Origin: Tahibacter harae
Lineage (GTDB): Bacteria; Pseudomonadota; Gammaproteobacteria; Xanthomonadales; Rhodanobacteraceae
NCBI RefSeq assembly: GCF_024437735.1
Contig: NZ_JANFQO010000013.1
Location: forward strand, 1 to 64,000
DNA length: 64,000 bases
Direction: 5' to 3'
Positions 31,603 through 41,157 of this stretch are shown here, in pieces. Every line of letters begins with the position of its first letter. The first letter of the stretch is position 1. Both the position numbers and the translations under genes were made by a program. The notes beneath the pieces are model-generated. The model did not search any database and was not told the origin of the DNA. It saw nothing but the letters and a program-made list of their open reading frames with translations.

Positions 31603-33996
31603 ATGAGCAAGCGGTGGTGGGAGCCGCGCGGCACGGACGAACCTGCCGCGGCCTGGTACTGGACGGCGCTGTTTGCCGCCGTGTTTTTCCTCGCCGTGTT
31701 ACGCAGCGGCGCGCCGGCGGCGCTGGCGCTGGACGATTCCTGGGCCGCGGTGATGGGTTGGGCGCGGCTGCAGGATCTGCGCTGGGGCAAGGATCTGCTG
31801 TTCACCTACGGACCTCTGGGCTATCTGTTTCCGCGCGCGACGTATTACCCGCCGCTGTTCGACACTTTCCTGCTCGGCCAGCTGCTGCTGGCGTCGGGCT
31901 ATACCTTCATCTTCGCCTGCGCGTTCCGCCGCCTGGCCACGGCCGAGCGCATCCTGCTCGCGCTGATCGCCGTGCTGGCCTGCCGCCGCCAGCCCGACAC
32001 CTTGCTGCTGGGCACGGCCGTCTTCGCGCTGGTGGCACTGGACGATCTGGTCCGGCGTTCGCGCGCCGCGCCGTGGGCCTGGCTCGGGCTGGGCGTGGTG
32101 GCGTTGATGATGAATGCGCTGGGCCTGCTGAAATTCACCGTGCTGCCGCTGAGCGTGCTGCTTTGCGGCGTCGGCGCCGTGCTGCTGCTGCGCGAGCGCC
32201 GGCCGGTGGCGGCGCTGACCTGGGTACTGGTGTGGCTGGGCAGCCTGGCGCTGCTGTGGCTGGGACACGGCCAGAGCGCGGCCGACTTTCCGGGCTATCT
32301 GCAGGGTTCGCTGGAAGTCGCGGCGGGCTATTCCATCTCCATGGGCGTGGACAGCAAGCCGGCGATCCAGGCCGCTGGCTTGCTGATGCTGGCCTTGACG
32401 ATCGCGCTGCTGCTGGCCTGGTGGCGGCGCGAAACGCCGCGCGATCTGCGCGGGCTGGCCCTGCTGGCGTATCTGGCTTTCGCCCTGTTCGTGGCCTGGC
32501 GCAATGCATTCACGCGCGCGGACATGTGGCACGTCACGTTCTTCTTTCCGCTGGCGGCCTTCGTGCTGCTGGCGAGCTGGGCGCTGGGACGCTGGCGGCC
32601 GCGGCGGCTGATCCGCTATGCGTGTCAGGTTTTCGTCGCGCTGTACGCGGTGGGCCTGGTGTATCTGCTGGTGTCGCCCGCCCTGTACCGGGAGTACATC
32701 CTCGGCGGCGCGGACAAGCTCGGCGCCGCGGTCGGCGGCACGCTGCGCGGACAGCATGAGGCGCAGTACCAGGCCAGGCGCGCCGAATGGGATCTGCCGC
32801 GGTTCCGTCAGCGCATCGGCAACGAGCGCGTCGATGTGTTCGGCTGCACCCAGGCCGTGGCCATCTGGAACGGCTTCAACTATGCGCCGCGGCCGATCTT
32901 CCAGAGCTACTCGGCCTATACGCCGGGGCTGCAGCGGCGCAACGAGGCGCATTATCTGGGCGAGCGCGCGCCGCCCTTCGTGATCTTCGCGATGTGCCCC
33001 ATCGACGCGCGCCTGCCCGCCAGCGACGACGCCCTGGCCCTGCTCGCCGTGCTGCGCAATTACCGGCCCGTCGCAGCAGAAAAAGGCTATGTGCTGCTGC
33101 AGCGCGATGCGGCGGCGCGACCCGCGCCGCAGCCCGTGCTGGCGCCGCAGCGCGCGCTGCAGCTGGGCGAATGGGTGGATGTGGCCGACGGTGCCAGCCC
33201 GCAGGTGCTGCAGCTGGACTACCGGCTCAACCTGGCCGGCCGCCTGCGCGCGCTGCTGCTGCGCGAGCCCATGCTGAAGATCGAAGTACAGCTGGCCGAC
33301 GGACAGCTGCGTTCCAACCGCCTGGTGCGCCAGGTGGCGCAGACCGGCTTCCTGCTGTCGCCGGCGCTGGAAAACGAAGCCGCCTATCTGCGCTGGTATT
33401 ACGGCCAGGATGCCTATGCCGTCACGCGCCTGCGCGTGGTGCCCGAGCGCGAGGGACAGGGCTGGCTGTTCCAGCCGCAGATCCAGGCCGCGTTCGCGCC
33501 GGCCGGCGTTGCGCCGGGCGCGGCGGCGGACATGCCGGCCGACATGCTCGGCCTGGTCTATCCAGGCATAAACCCGCCGCCGCTGGCGCGCAGCGGCGGC
33601 GTCATCACGCGCGGCATCGGCAACGGCAATGCCGGCGACGACGAACAGCCGGTGCTGCTGATGCAGGCGCCGGCGGCGCTGGAATTTGCGCCGGCGCCGG
33701 GCGAGTACCGCCTGCAGGCTGAATTCGGCTTGCGCAAGAAAGCCAGGCCGGAGGGCAGGTCCTGCGCCAAGATGGGGCTGGAGCCCGGTTTCCGCGTGGA
33801 ACGCACCGATGCTTCCGGTGCCGCCGAAGTGTTGGCCGAACAGAAGCTGCGGATCGGCGGCGGCGCGGAAAAAATGGATATCGCCAGTTTTTCACTGCAA
33901 CCCGGACAGCGGCTGCGCCTGAGTGCGGCGGACGGGAACGACGGCTGCCGCACGGCCTACGTCAGCCGCTTCGTGCTGACGCCGGCCGCGCCCTGA
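31603..33996 (+). CDS. Large polytopic membrane protein with C-terminal extracytoplasmic domain
   Basis: A 797-residue protein. The first 390 residues contain about ten hydrophobic helices (for example WTALFAAVFFLAVL, LLALIAVLACR, LGVVALMMNALGLLKFTV, ALTWVLVWLGSLALLWLG), arranged like GT-C-type or polymer-ligase membrane proteins. Early loop residues DDSWAAVMGWARLQDLRWGKDLLFTYGP resemble the first periplasmic loop of glycosyltransferase-C proteins, which carry catalytic acidic residues. The last 400 residues are soluble and hydrophilic. No characterised family recognised; a role in surface glycan assembly is only a guess. ATG at 31603; it converges on the zinc-ribbon gene, stops 4 bases apart. 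Confidence 0.75.
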   Translation: MSKRWWEPRGTDEPAAAWYWTALFAAVFFLAVLRSGAPAALALDDSWAAVMGWARLQDLRWGKDLLFTYGPLGYLFPRATYYPPLFDTFLLGQLLLASGYTFIFACAFRRLATAERILLALIAVLACRRQPDTLLLGTAVFALVALDDLVRRSRAAPWAWLGLGVVALMMNALGLLKFTVLPLSVLLCGVGAVLLLRERRPVAALTWVLVWLGSLALLWLGHGQSAADFPGYLQGSLEVAAGYSISMGVDSKPAIQAAGLLMLALTIALLLAWWRRETPRDLRGLALLAYLAFALFVAWRNAFTRADMWHVTFFFPLAAFVLLASWALGRWRPRRLIRYACQVFVALYAVGLVYLLVSPALYREYILGGADKLGAAVGGTLRGQHEAQYQARRAEWDLPRFRQRIGNERVDVFGCTQAVAIWNGFNYAPRPIFQSYSAYTPGLQRRNEAHYLGERAPPFVIFAMCPIDARLPASDDALALLAVLRNYRPVAAEKGYVLLQRDAAARPAPQPVLAPQRALQLGEWVDVADGASPQVLQLDYRLNLAGRLRALLLREPMLKIEVQLADGQLRSNRLVRQVAQTGFLLSPALENEAAYLRWYYGQDAYAVTRLRVVPEREGQGWLFQPQIQAAFAPAGVAPGAAADMPADMLGLVYPGINPPPLARSGGVITRGIGNGNAGDDEQPVLLMQAPAALEFAPAPGEYRLQAEFGLRKKARPEGRSCAKMGLEPGFRVERTDASGAAEVLAEQKLRIGGGAEKMDIASFSLQPGQRLRLSAADGNDGCRTAYVSRFVLTPAAP

Positions 33997-33999
33997 GGC

Positions 34000-35103
34000 T
34001 TATTGCGAGTCGATGAAATACAGCACGATGCCGGCCGCGATCAGCGCGGCCAGCACGGCGAAGAAGATCTTCACCCAGCTGTAGGGATGTTTGCCGGCGA
34101 TCTTGCCGGTATAGCCGTTGGCGACGATCTGGAAACGGCGCGAGCCGTAGGTATAGCTGACCAGCCACACCGGCATCAGCACATGTTTGAAGGTGCGGCC
34201 CTGGTAGGCGGCGTTGACCTGCAGGTTGCGCTGGGTATCGCCGGGTACCTGCTGGCTGCACAGCTGGTAGACCTGCCGGTCCATGTCGGCGCGGTTGAGT
34301 TCGGAAGCCTTGCGCAGGTCGATCTGGTAGCGCTCCACGGTCCAGCCGCGCACGAATTCGGGCGAATACGCCGTGAGGTCGGTGGTGGTCGGGAACGGTT
34401 CCACGCCGGCGAGCAGGCCGGAATCCACGCCGCCGGTGCCGGGCACCAGTTCATCGTCGAAGAAATGCGCGAGCTGGCCGGAGGCGGACTGCCAGCGCGT
34501 ATGCCGCACCTGCCGCCGCTGGGTATTGCCCTGGGCGTCGCGGTAGGTCTCGGTCTCGTAGTAGTAGTAGCCGGCTTCGGCGGTCCAGCGCGCGGAGACG
34601 TGGGCGTCGAAGGTCCAGTACGGCAGGTAGATGCCGTGCAAGGTGTCGGTCAGCGCGGCGCGCTTGAGCTTGTCCGGCGCGAACCAGCGCGAGCCGTACC
34701 ATTTGCGGATCAGGTCGCGCACCTGGCCGTCGCTGATCTTGAACGGCAGCAGGCTCTGCGGCGTGATTGCGTCCTTCTGCGATTCGTGCGCGATGATCGA
34801 AGGCGAGCCGCAGAAATCGCAGCGCTGCGCCACGCGGCCGTCGACGAAGACCGAGATCGCGTGGCAGCTCTGGCACTGGATCTCGCGCCGCTGCTCGCCC
34901 CAGTCGCGGTTGACCGCCGGGTCGCGCAGGGCCTGTTCCAGATCCTGTTCCACCACCGCGGTGCCCGGATCCGCCGGCTGCGCCGGCGTCCACTTTGCCA
35001 CCGTGCCGCAGTAGGGGCAGACCAGGGCCTGCTTGGCCGCATTCCATTGCAGGTCGCCGCCGCATTCCGGGCAAGGATGTTTGGCGACGGTGGCGTTGCT
35101 CAT
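34000..35103 (-). CDS. Zinc-ribbon membrane-anchored protein (TFIIB-type zinc-finger family)
   Basis: A 367-residue protein. Two zinc ribbons are visible: Cys11/14/29/32 (CPECGG...CPYCG) and Cys77/80/95/98 (CQSC...CDFCG). The central region (IYLPYWTFDAHVSARW, MPVWLVSYTYGSRRFQIVANGYTGKI) is typical of the 'replication restart DNA helicase PriA-like/TFIIB zinc-containing' group, which is not a helicase. A C-terminal helix (VKIFFAVLAALIAAGIVLYFI) anchors it in the membrane. The ATG overlaps no other gene; it lies 132 bases downstream of the SPFH gene on the same strand, a pairing found in many bacteria. Confidence 0.85.
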   Translation of the reverse strand: MSNATVAKHPCPECGGDLQWNAAKQALVCPYCGTVAKWTPAQPADPGTAVVEQDLEQALRDPAVNRDWGEQRREIQCQSCHAISVFVDGRVAQRCDFCGSPSIIAHESQKDAITPQSLLPFKISDGQVRDLIRKWYGSRWFAPDKLKRAALTDTLHGIYLPYWTFDAHVSARWTAEAGYYYYETETYRDAQGNTQRRQVRHTRWQSASGQLAHFFDDELVPGTGGVDSGLLAGVEPFPTTTDLTAYSPEFVRGWTVERYQIDLRKASELNRADMDRQVYQLCSQQVPGDTQRNLQVNAAYQGRTFKHVLMPVWLVSYTYGSRRFQIVANGYTGKIAGKHPYSWVKIFFAVLAALIAAGIVLYFIDSQ

Positions 35104-35234
35104 GCGGCGGTTCCGGGTCGGGCGTGGCGAGGCAGGCAAGATACGCCGGCGGACGGTGTCGGGGCCGGCGGCGGTGGACGGTGCTGCGGCATTCGCCGCG
35201 GCCTGGACCGCGGCGAACGCATCAACGGGCCGGG

Positions 35235-36290
35235 TCAGCCGCGCAGGAATTCGTCCAGGGCGGCGCGGGCGATGCGGTAGGCATTGCCAATCTTGCGCGC
35301 CTTGAGTTCGCCGGCGCTGATCGAAGCCATCACGTCCTCCACCGACACGCCCAGGGCCTGGGCGGCCTGTTCCGGCGTCAGCACGTCGATGCCGCCGGCG
35401 GCCGGCGCGGCCGCAGGCGGCGCCGCCTGCGGCTGGCCCTGCATGCCTTTCATCAGTTCCTGCGCCATGCCGAAGCCAATCGCCATCTGCGCCGGCGCGG
35501 CGGCGGCCGCGGCGCCTTCGCCGCCCTGGCCCATGCCCACGCCCATCTGGTATTTGACGTAGTCGTTGAGGTTGCCGATCACGCTCATGCTGGAGCGCTT
35601 GTCGATCGCCTGCTCGACTTCCGGCGGCACCGAGACGTTTTCCAGCACGAAGGCGGTGATTTCCAGGCCGTACTTGCTGGTCATGGCCGGGTTGATGATC
35701 GGCAGCAGTGCCTCGCCCATCTCCGAATAGCGCGTGGCCACGTCCAGCGCCGGCACCTGGGCGGTGGCCAGGGCCTCGGTGAACACGCTGACGATGCGCG
35801 AGCGCATGGTGTCGGCGAATTCGTCCAGGCGGAAATTCTGGTCGGTGCCGGCGACCTCCTTGAGGAACTTCGGCACATCGGTGATGCGGAAATCGTAGGT
35901 GCCGAAGGCGCGCAGGCGCACCACGCCGAAATCCTTGTCGCGCATCATCACCGGGTTGGACGTGCCCCACTTGTTGCCGGTGAACAGGCGCGTGTTGACG
36001 AAATACACATCGCACTTGAACGGCGAATTGAAGCCGTACTTCCAGCCCAGGATGGTGGACAGGACCGGAATGTTCTCGGTGGTCAGCGTGTGCTTGCCGG
36101 GGCCGAAGGCGTCGGCGTACTTGCCGGCGGCGACGAACTGCACCATCTGCGACTCGCGCACGATGAGCTGGGCGCCGTTCTTGATTTCCTTGTCGTCGTC
36201 CGGATAGCGATAGGACAAGGTATCGCGCGAGTCATCGGTCCACTCGATGATCTCCAGCAATTCACTCTTGATGAAATCGAGAATGCTCAT
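35235..36290 (-). CDS. SPFH/band-7 protein with C-terminal helix-turn-helix (YdjI/virion-core-like)
   Basis: A 351-residue protein. The N-terminal 220 residues match the SPFH-like YdjI family often labelled 'virion core protein' (LDFIKSELLEIIEW, SQMVQFVAAGKYADAFGPGKHTL, FVNTRLFTGNKWGTSNPV, RAFGTYDFRITD, VPALDVATRYSEMGEALLPIINPAM). A Gly/Ala/Gln-rich linker leads to a 48-residue excisionase/MerR-type helix-turn-helix (LTPEQAAQALGVSVEDV, AGELKARKIGNAYRI). In this family the C-terminus is normally a zinc ribbon or short tail, so the DNA-binding-like module is notable. It pairs with the downstream zinc-ribbon gene; likely a membrane-stress or organisation protein. Confidence 0.87.
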   Translation of the reverse strand: MSILDFIKSELLEIIEWTDDSRDTLSYRYPDDDKEIKNGAQLIVRESQMVQFVAAGKYADAFGPGKHTLTTENIPVLSTILGWKYGFNSPFKCDVYFVNTRLFTGNKWGTSNPVMMRDKDFGVVRLRAFGTYDFRITDVPKFLKEVAGTDQNFRLDEFADTMRSRIVSVFTEALATAQVPALDVATRYSEMGEALLPIINPAMTSKYGLEITAFVLENVSVPPEVEQAIDKRSSMSVIGNLNDYVKYQMGVGMGQGGEGAAAAAAPAQMAIGFGMAQELMKGMQGQPQAAPPAAAPAAGGIDVLTPEQAAQALGVSVEDVMASISAGELKARKIGNAYRIARAALDEFLRG

Positions 36291-36374
36291 GGCGCGCTCC
36301 TGTGGTGGAGCGCCGATTCTAGCTCGCAAACACGGCGGCTTTGCCAGGCCGCCGGCTGCCGGCCGCGTTACGCT

Positions 36375-37400
36375 TTATTGCGCCGCGTCGTGATCGCGAT
36401 GATAGGCCGTGGCCACATCGACCTCGTCCGCGGAGCCGAGGAACACCGGCACGCGCTGGTGCAGCGCGGTGGGCTGCACGTCCAGGATGCGCCCGCGCCC
36501 GGTGGTGGCCTTGCCGCCGGCCTGCTCGACGATGAAGGCCATGGGGTTGGCCTCGTACATCAGGCGCAGCTTGCCCGGCTTGGACGCATCCTTGCGGTCC
36601 CAGGGATAGATGAAGATGCCGCCGCGGGTCAGGATGCGGTGCACGTCGGCGACCATGGATGCGACCCAGCGCATGTTGAAGTCCTTGCCGCGCGGGCCGG
36701 ACTTCCCCGCCAGCAGCTCGTCGATATAGCGCTGCATCGGCGCTTCCCAGTGGCGCTGGTTGGACATGTTGATGGCGAACTCGCGCGTCTGCGCCGGGAT
36801 GCGCACGTCGCGCCGGGTCAGCACGAAGCTGCCCAGTTCGCGGTCCAGGGTGAACACGTGGGTACCGTGGCCCAGGGTCAGCACCAGCAGGGTGCTGGGA
36901 CCGTAGACGGCGTAGCCGGCGGCGACCTGGGTGCTGCCCGGCTGGCAGAAATGCTCGGCCTTGGGCTCGGTCACGCCGTCCGGGCAGCGCAGCACCGAGA
37001 AGATGGTGCCGACCGAGATATTCACGTCGATGTTGGAAGAGCCGTCCAGCGGATCGAACAGCAGCAGGTAGTTGCCCTTGGGATAGACGTCCGGAATCGG
37101 CTGCGGATCGTCCATTTCCTCCGAGGCGCAGCCGGCCAGGTGGCCGCCCCAGGCATTGGCTTCGAGCAGGATCTCGTTGGACAGCACATCCAGCTTCTGC
37201 TGCGCCTCGCCCTGCACGTTGCCGCTGCCGGCCTCGCCGAGCACGCCGCCGAGATCGCCCTTGGCCACGGCAATGGAGATCGACTTGCACGCCCGCGCGA
37301 CCACTTCGATGAGCAGGCGCAGGTCGGCATTGATGTGCTGATGAGCCCGCTGCTCCTCGATCAGGAAGCGGGTCAGGGAAATCGGTCGGGTCGGGGACAT
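36375..37400 (-). CDS. fbp: Fructose-1,6-bisphosphatase, class I
   Basis: A 341-residue gluconeogenic enzyme hydrolysing fructose 1,6-bisphosphate. The metal-binding motif [13 protein letters not shown] is present, along with ASEEMDDP, the substrate site RYIDELL and [37 protein letters not shown]. Length and sequence match class I FBPases. The ATG at 37400 gives [20 protein letters not shown], the canonical start; an upstream in-frame start would add 35 non-homologous residues. The gene is divergent from the secreted protein at 37646 and downstream (84 bases) is the SPFH gene. Confidence 0.96.
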   Translation of the reverse strand: MSPTRPISLTRFLIEEQRAHQHINADLRLLIEVVARACKSISIAVAKGDLGGVLGEAGSGNVQGEAQQKLDVLSNEILLEANAWGGHLAGCASEEMDDPQPIPDVYPKGNYLLLFDPLDGSSNIDVNISVGTIFSVLRCPDGVTEPKAEHFCQPGSTQVAAGYAVYGPSTLLVLTLGHGTHVFTLDRELGSFVLTRRDVRIPAQTREFAINMSNQRHWEAPMQRYIDELLAGKSGPRGKDFNMRWVASMVADVHRILTRGGIFIYPWDRKDASKPGKLRLMYEANPMAFIVEQAGGKATTGRGRILDVQPTALHQRVPVFLGSADEVDVATAYHRDHDAAQ

Positions 37401-37645
37401 GGCTGAGCGCGGCAGACGGACGAAGGCGCGATTGTCCGCGCTGCGAACGGCCGGCGTCCATGACCTCACGGCAGAGCCCGCTGAGGCAACCGCATGCCGC
37501 TCCACGGTCAGGATATCGATATGTCTGCGGCAGGACCTTAAGCCCGATTGTCATAAGCCCAAATACGGAGTAGCTTCCAGCGTTCCTATCCGTCTGAAGG
37601 GGCAGGCAGGTGGGTCGGGTCACCCAAATTCTGTGAGGGGATTAA

Positions 37646-40453
37646 ATGAAGCGTGCATTGATTAGCCTGGCCTTGCTGGCCGCCTTGGGCATGACTGCGG
37701 GGACAGTCTCGGCATCCAACAAGCCCAAACCTCCGTCGCCGGTGAAGGCGCAGATCGACGATGCGGTGATCGATCAGGCGCGTGGCGCCGATCAGTCCGT
37801 GGATTACGCATCGCTGCGCAAGTTCGGTCCCTGGGATGATCGCAACTACGACCTGACGGCGAGCGATCTCGCCCTGCTGCCGGCCAACGACCGCTACGTG
37901 TACAACGTGCCGGCGTTCTTCAAGGTGCTCAAGCGCAAGGAATACGCGGCCGAAGGCCGCCCGCTGCTGGATGAGTTGTATCCGCGCGAAATCGACAAGG
38001 AATTCGCCACCCGCTTCGGCGGCCTGCTGCAGAACGGCGTGCTCAACCGGTTCGGCCTGGGCATCTATTCGCACCCCGATCCGCAGAACCCGCCCAAGCC
38101 GCTGCGCTGGGCCACCGACCCGATGCCCAACGCGCCGGTCGAGGGCGAAGGCCCGATCTTCGGCAACAACGAGACCGGCATCGAATACAACCCGGTCAAC
38201 CCGAACATCGTCATCGCCGGCTCCAACGGTCCCGGCGGCCAGACCATGAGCTACTCCAGCGATGGCGGCGTGACCTGGTCCAGCGCCGGCGTGCTGCCCA
38301 ATACCTGCTGCGACCCGGCTTCCGACTGGTCCTCCGACGGCACCGTCGCCTACACCGCCTCGCTGGGTTCGGGCTTCGGCACGGGCTACCGCACCGTGGT
38401 CTACCGTTCCACCAACAACGGCCAGACCTGGGGACCGGCGGTGCGCGTGTCCAACGCGAGTTCGGACAAGGAATACATCCACGTCGACCGCTCGCCGACC
38501 TCGCCCTACAAGGACAACCTCTACGCCAGCTGGCACGAAGGTAACGTGCAGATGTTCGCGCGTTCCACCGACCGCGGCCTGACCTTCTCCACCCCGCTGG
38601 CCTTCAGCAGCGACGAGCGCGGCATCGGCAGCGACCTGACCACCGACGCCAGCGGCCGCGTCTACTACGCCTGGCCCAGCACCACCAGCGGCTCGTCGGA
38701 AATCTGGGTCAAGACCTCGACCGACGGCGGCGCCACCTTCGGCCCCGCGGTCATGGCCTACGACCTGCGCGGCCGCTTCGACTTCGCCATCCCGGCCATG
38801 GAGTCGCGCCGCGCCTTCATCTACGTATCGGCGGATGTGGACCAGTCCGGCGGTCCGCACAACGGCCGCGTCTACCTGGCCTTCACCGACGAGGCGCCGA
38901 ACTCGCCGGGCAACGGCAGCGGCTCGGCCTCGGCCACGCACGGCTGGATCCAGGTCGTGTACTCCGACGACCAGGGCGCGACCTGGCAGGTCGCGGCCAC
39001 GCCGCATGCAACCGCCGACCAGGCCACGGTGGACCGCTTCCACCCCTGGCTGGACGTGGATGCCAGCGGCGCCGTACACCTGGGCTTCTACGACACGCGC
39101 CACTCGGTCAACCGCACCGGCGTGGACTTCTACTACGTCGTCTCCGCCGATGGCGGCGCGACCTGGATCGAGGAAACCCGTGTCTCGGCCGCAACCTCGG
39201 TCAACATCACCAACGGCCAGGAATGGGGCGACTACAACGGCCTGTCCGTGTCCAGCGCCAACCGCGTCGCAATGACCTGGACCGACAACCGCGTCGTTGG
39301 CGCATCGCCGGTGCAGGCGTCCTACGCCGGCCGCGTGACCAACATCATGGGCGGCCCGACCTTTACGCTGAGCGCCACCGGCGCCACCACGTTCGATGTC
39401 TGCGCCGGCCAGCCGCTGCCCGCGGTCACGCTGAATGCCGCAGCCTTCTCCGGCTTCACCAGCCCGGTCGCACTGACCTTCCCCGGTCTCAACGCTTCCG
39501 TGTTCCCGACCGCCACCGCCAGCCCGAATCCGGTCACGCCGACGGCCGGCAGCGGCACGCCGGTGACGGTGAACCTGACCACCTCGGCCAGCGCGGCGAC
39601 CGGCACCTATCCGGTCGTCATCGAAGGCAGCGCCGGCGGTCCGCCGCCGATCACGCGCCAGGTCAGCCTCAACGTCAAGGTGGCCCAGGGCCTGCCCGCC
39701 GCGGCCAGCCTGACCGCGCCGGCCGACAACGCGGTCGACCAGGCCACCTCGCCGGTGCTGACCTGGGCCGCCGTGCCGGGTGCCGCCAACTATCTGGTGC
39801 AGGTCGCCACCGACGCCGCCTTCAGCAACATCGTTGCCAGCGCCACGGTCACCACGCCCAGCTACACGGTCAGCCCGGCGCTGAACACGACGACGACCTA
39901 CTACTGGCGCGTGCGTGCCAGCAACACCTGCGGTGACGGCACGTTCTCCAGCACGTTCCGTTTCACCACCGGCATGATCATCTGCTTCAACGGCAACGTC
40001 GCCATCCCCGACAACAACGCCACCGGCGGCAGCGCCGACCTGGCCGTCGCCGCTACCGGCACGCTGACCGACCTGAACGTGTCCGTGAAGATCACCCATA
40101 CCTATCCGGGCGATCTGGACCTGATCCTGGTGCACCAGGCCAGCAGCACCTCGCTGACCCTGGGTTCGCGTCTGGGTGCCAGCAGCTGCGGCACGGACAA
40201 CGTCGACGTGACCTTCGACGACGCCGCGGCCGATCCGCTGGCCTGCGCCGCCACCCCGCCGGGCATCAGCGGTCTGCGCCGTCCGGCCAACCCGCTGACC
40301 GCGTTCAACGGCCTGAGCCTCGCCTCCGGCTGGCGCCTGCAGGCGATCGACCGCGCCGGCCAGGATACGGGCAGCATCACCCAGTTCTGCCTGCAGCCGG
40401 CGCTGGCGCCGGTGTCCTCGGACGAAATCTTCAAGGACGGTTTCGAAGAGTAA
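37646..40453 (+). CDS. Secreted Asp-box (BNR) protein with Fn3 and P/Homo-B domains
   Basis: A 935-residue exported protein (signal peptide MKRALISLALLAALGMTAGTVSA; ribosome-binding site GAGGGG). Residues about 175-520 contain six sialidase-type Asp-boxes (SSDGGVTW, STNNGQTW, STDRGLTF, STDGGATF, SDDQGATW, SADGGATW), indicating a six-bladed propeller. Then come a beta-sandwich (about 570-680), a fibronectin-III-like module (PVLTWAAVPGAANYLVQVATD) and a P/Homo-B proprotein-convertase domain (VKITHTYPGDLDLILVH). The C-terminus is EIFKDGFEE. Asp-boxes are structural; the catalytic arginine triad of sialidases is not evident, so sialidase activity is not claimed. It ends before a strong terminator. 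Confidence 0.88.
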   Translation: MKRALISLALLAALGMTAGTVSASNKPKPPSPVKAQIDDAVIDQARGADQSVDYASLRKFGPWDDRNYDLTASDLALLPANDRYVYNVPAFFKVLKRKEYAAEGRPLLDELYPREIDKEFATRFGGLLQNGVLNRFGLGIYSHPDPQNPPKPLRWATDPMPNAPVEGEGPIFGNNETGIEYNPVNPNIVIAGSNGPGGQTMSYSSDGGVTWSSAGVLPNTCCDPASDWSSDGTVAYTASLGSGFGTGYRTVVYRSTNNGQTWGPAVRVSNASSDKEYIHVDRSPTSPYKDNLYASWHEGNVQMFARSTDRGLTFSTPLAFSSDERGIGSDLTTDASGRVYYAWPSTTSGSSEIWVKTSTDGGATFGPAVMAYDLRGRFDFAIPAMESRRAFIYVSADVDQSGGPHNGRVYLAFTDEAPNSPGNGSGSASATHGWIQVVYSDDQGATWQVAATPHATADQATVDRFHPWLDVDASGAVHLGFYDTRHSVNRTGVDFYYVVSADGGATWIEETRVSAATSVNITNGQEWGDYNGLSVSSANRVAMTWTDNRVVGASPVQASYAGRVTNIMGGPTFTLSATGATTFDVCAGQPLPAVTLNAAAFSGFTSPVALTFPGLNASVFPTATASPNPVTPTAGSGTPVTVNLTTSASAATGTYPVVIEGSAGGPPPITRQVSLNVKVAQGLPAAASLTAPADNAVDQATSPVLTWAAVPGAANYLVQVATDAAFSNIVASATVTTPSYTVSPALNTTTTYYWRVRASNTCGDGTFSSTFRFTTGMIICFNGNVAIPDNNATGGSADLAVAATGTLTDLNVSVKITHTYPGDLDLILVHQASSTSLTLGSRLGASSCGTDNVDVTFDDAAADPLACAATPPGISGLRRPANPLTAFNGLSLASGWRLQAIDRAGQDTGSITQFCLQPALAPVSSDEIFKDGFEE

Positions 40454-40480
40454 GCCGCAGGTTCGTTGTTGCCTGACCGG

Positions 40481-40510
40481 AAGGGCCGCCGCAAGGCGGC
40501 CCTTCTTTTT
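40481..40510 (+). terminator. Rho-independent terminator
   Basis: Stem AAGGGCCGCC / GGCGGCCCTT (10 perfect pairs) with a GCAA tetraloop, followed by CTTTTT. It lies 28 bases after the stop of the Asp-box protein and ends that transcript. The best intrinsic terminator in the window together with those at 45514 and 52703. Confidence 0.92.
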
Positions 40511-40695
40511 GGGCGCCGGGGGCGGCAGCTGCGCGGCGGTCGCGGAAGGCTTGCTCGCGTCGCTGGCCTATCGGTGCCGCGACAGCAGCGCAGCTGCCGC
40601 CCGCGCGGCACGAAGCTGCTGACACCATGCTGGCAGTGGCCCGGGACCATCATGCGCCGGTGCAATCGGCACAGTGCATCGAATGGACGCTTCCC

Positions 40696-41070
40696 ATGCT
40701 CAATCCCACCGTTCCCGCCTGGTTTGAAATTCCCACCGAAGACCTGGACCGGGCCCAGGCTTTCTACGAACACATGCTCGGCGTCGCCCTGCGCCGCGAA
40801 CCCATGGGCGAGGCCGAACTCGCGGTGTTTCCCTACGGCGGCAAGCCGCATGTCAGCGGCGCGCTAATCCGCAACGCGGAATGCCATCCCACCGTGCAGG
40901 GCAGCACCGTCTACCTCAGCGTGGAAGACCTCACGCCGGTGCTGGAACGTGCCCAGTCCCGCGGCGGCGATGTACTGGTGCCGCGCACCGAACTGCCCGA
41001 CGACATGGGCTTCTTCGCCCAGCTGCGCGACAGCGAGGGCAACCGCGTCGGCCTGTGGTCGGCCCGCTGA
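40696..41070 (+). CDS. VOC-family protein (glyoxalase/bleomycin-resistance fold)
   Basis: A 124-residue protein. The two beta-alpha-beta-beta-beta units of the VOC fold are evident (VPAWFEIPTEDLDRAQAFYEHMLGV and GSTVYLSVEDLTPVLERAQSRGGDVLVPRTELPDDMGFFAQLRDSEGNRVGLWS). The pattern matches the PA2721/YdeO-like small single-domain group. The role (metal-dependent isomerase, dioxygenase or resistance protein) is not determined. The ATG at 40696 gives the conserved MLNPTVPAWFEIP. It lies 87 bases upstream of the WYL regulator, on the same strand; the two are likely one unit. Confidence 0.88.
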   Translation: MLNPTVPAWFEIPTEDLDRAQAFYEHMLGVALRREPMGEAELAVFPYGGKPHVSGALIRNAECHPTVQGSTVYLSVEDLTPVLERAQSRGGDVLVPRTELPDDMGFFAQLRDSEGNRVGLWSAR

Positions 41071-41157
41071 ACCCGCGCCGCAGCGCGGAGCCGGCCCGCA
41101 CGCCGCGGAGCCGGTTCCGCGCTGGCGGGCCCGCCGCGGCTGCGCCATGCTTGACCG

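Noticed and set aside
34995-37406. 803-codon plus-strand frame over the SPFH and fbp genes
   Set aside because: Shadow frame; the minus-strand genes have clear families and starts.
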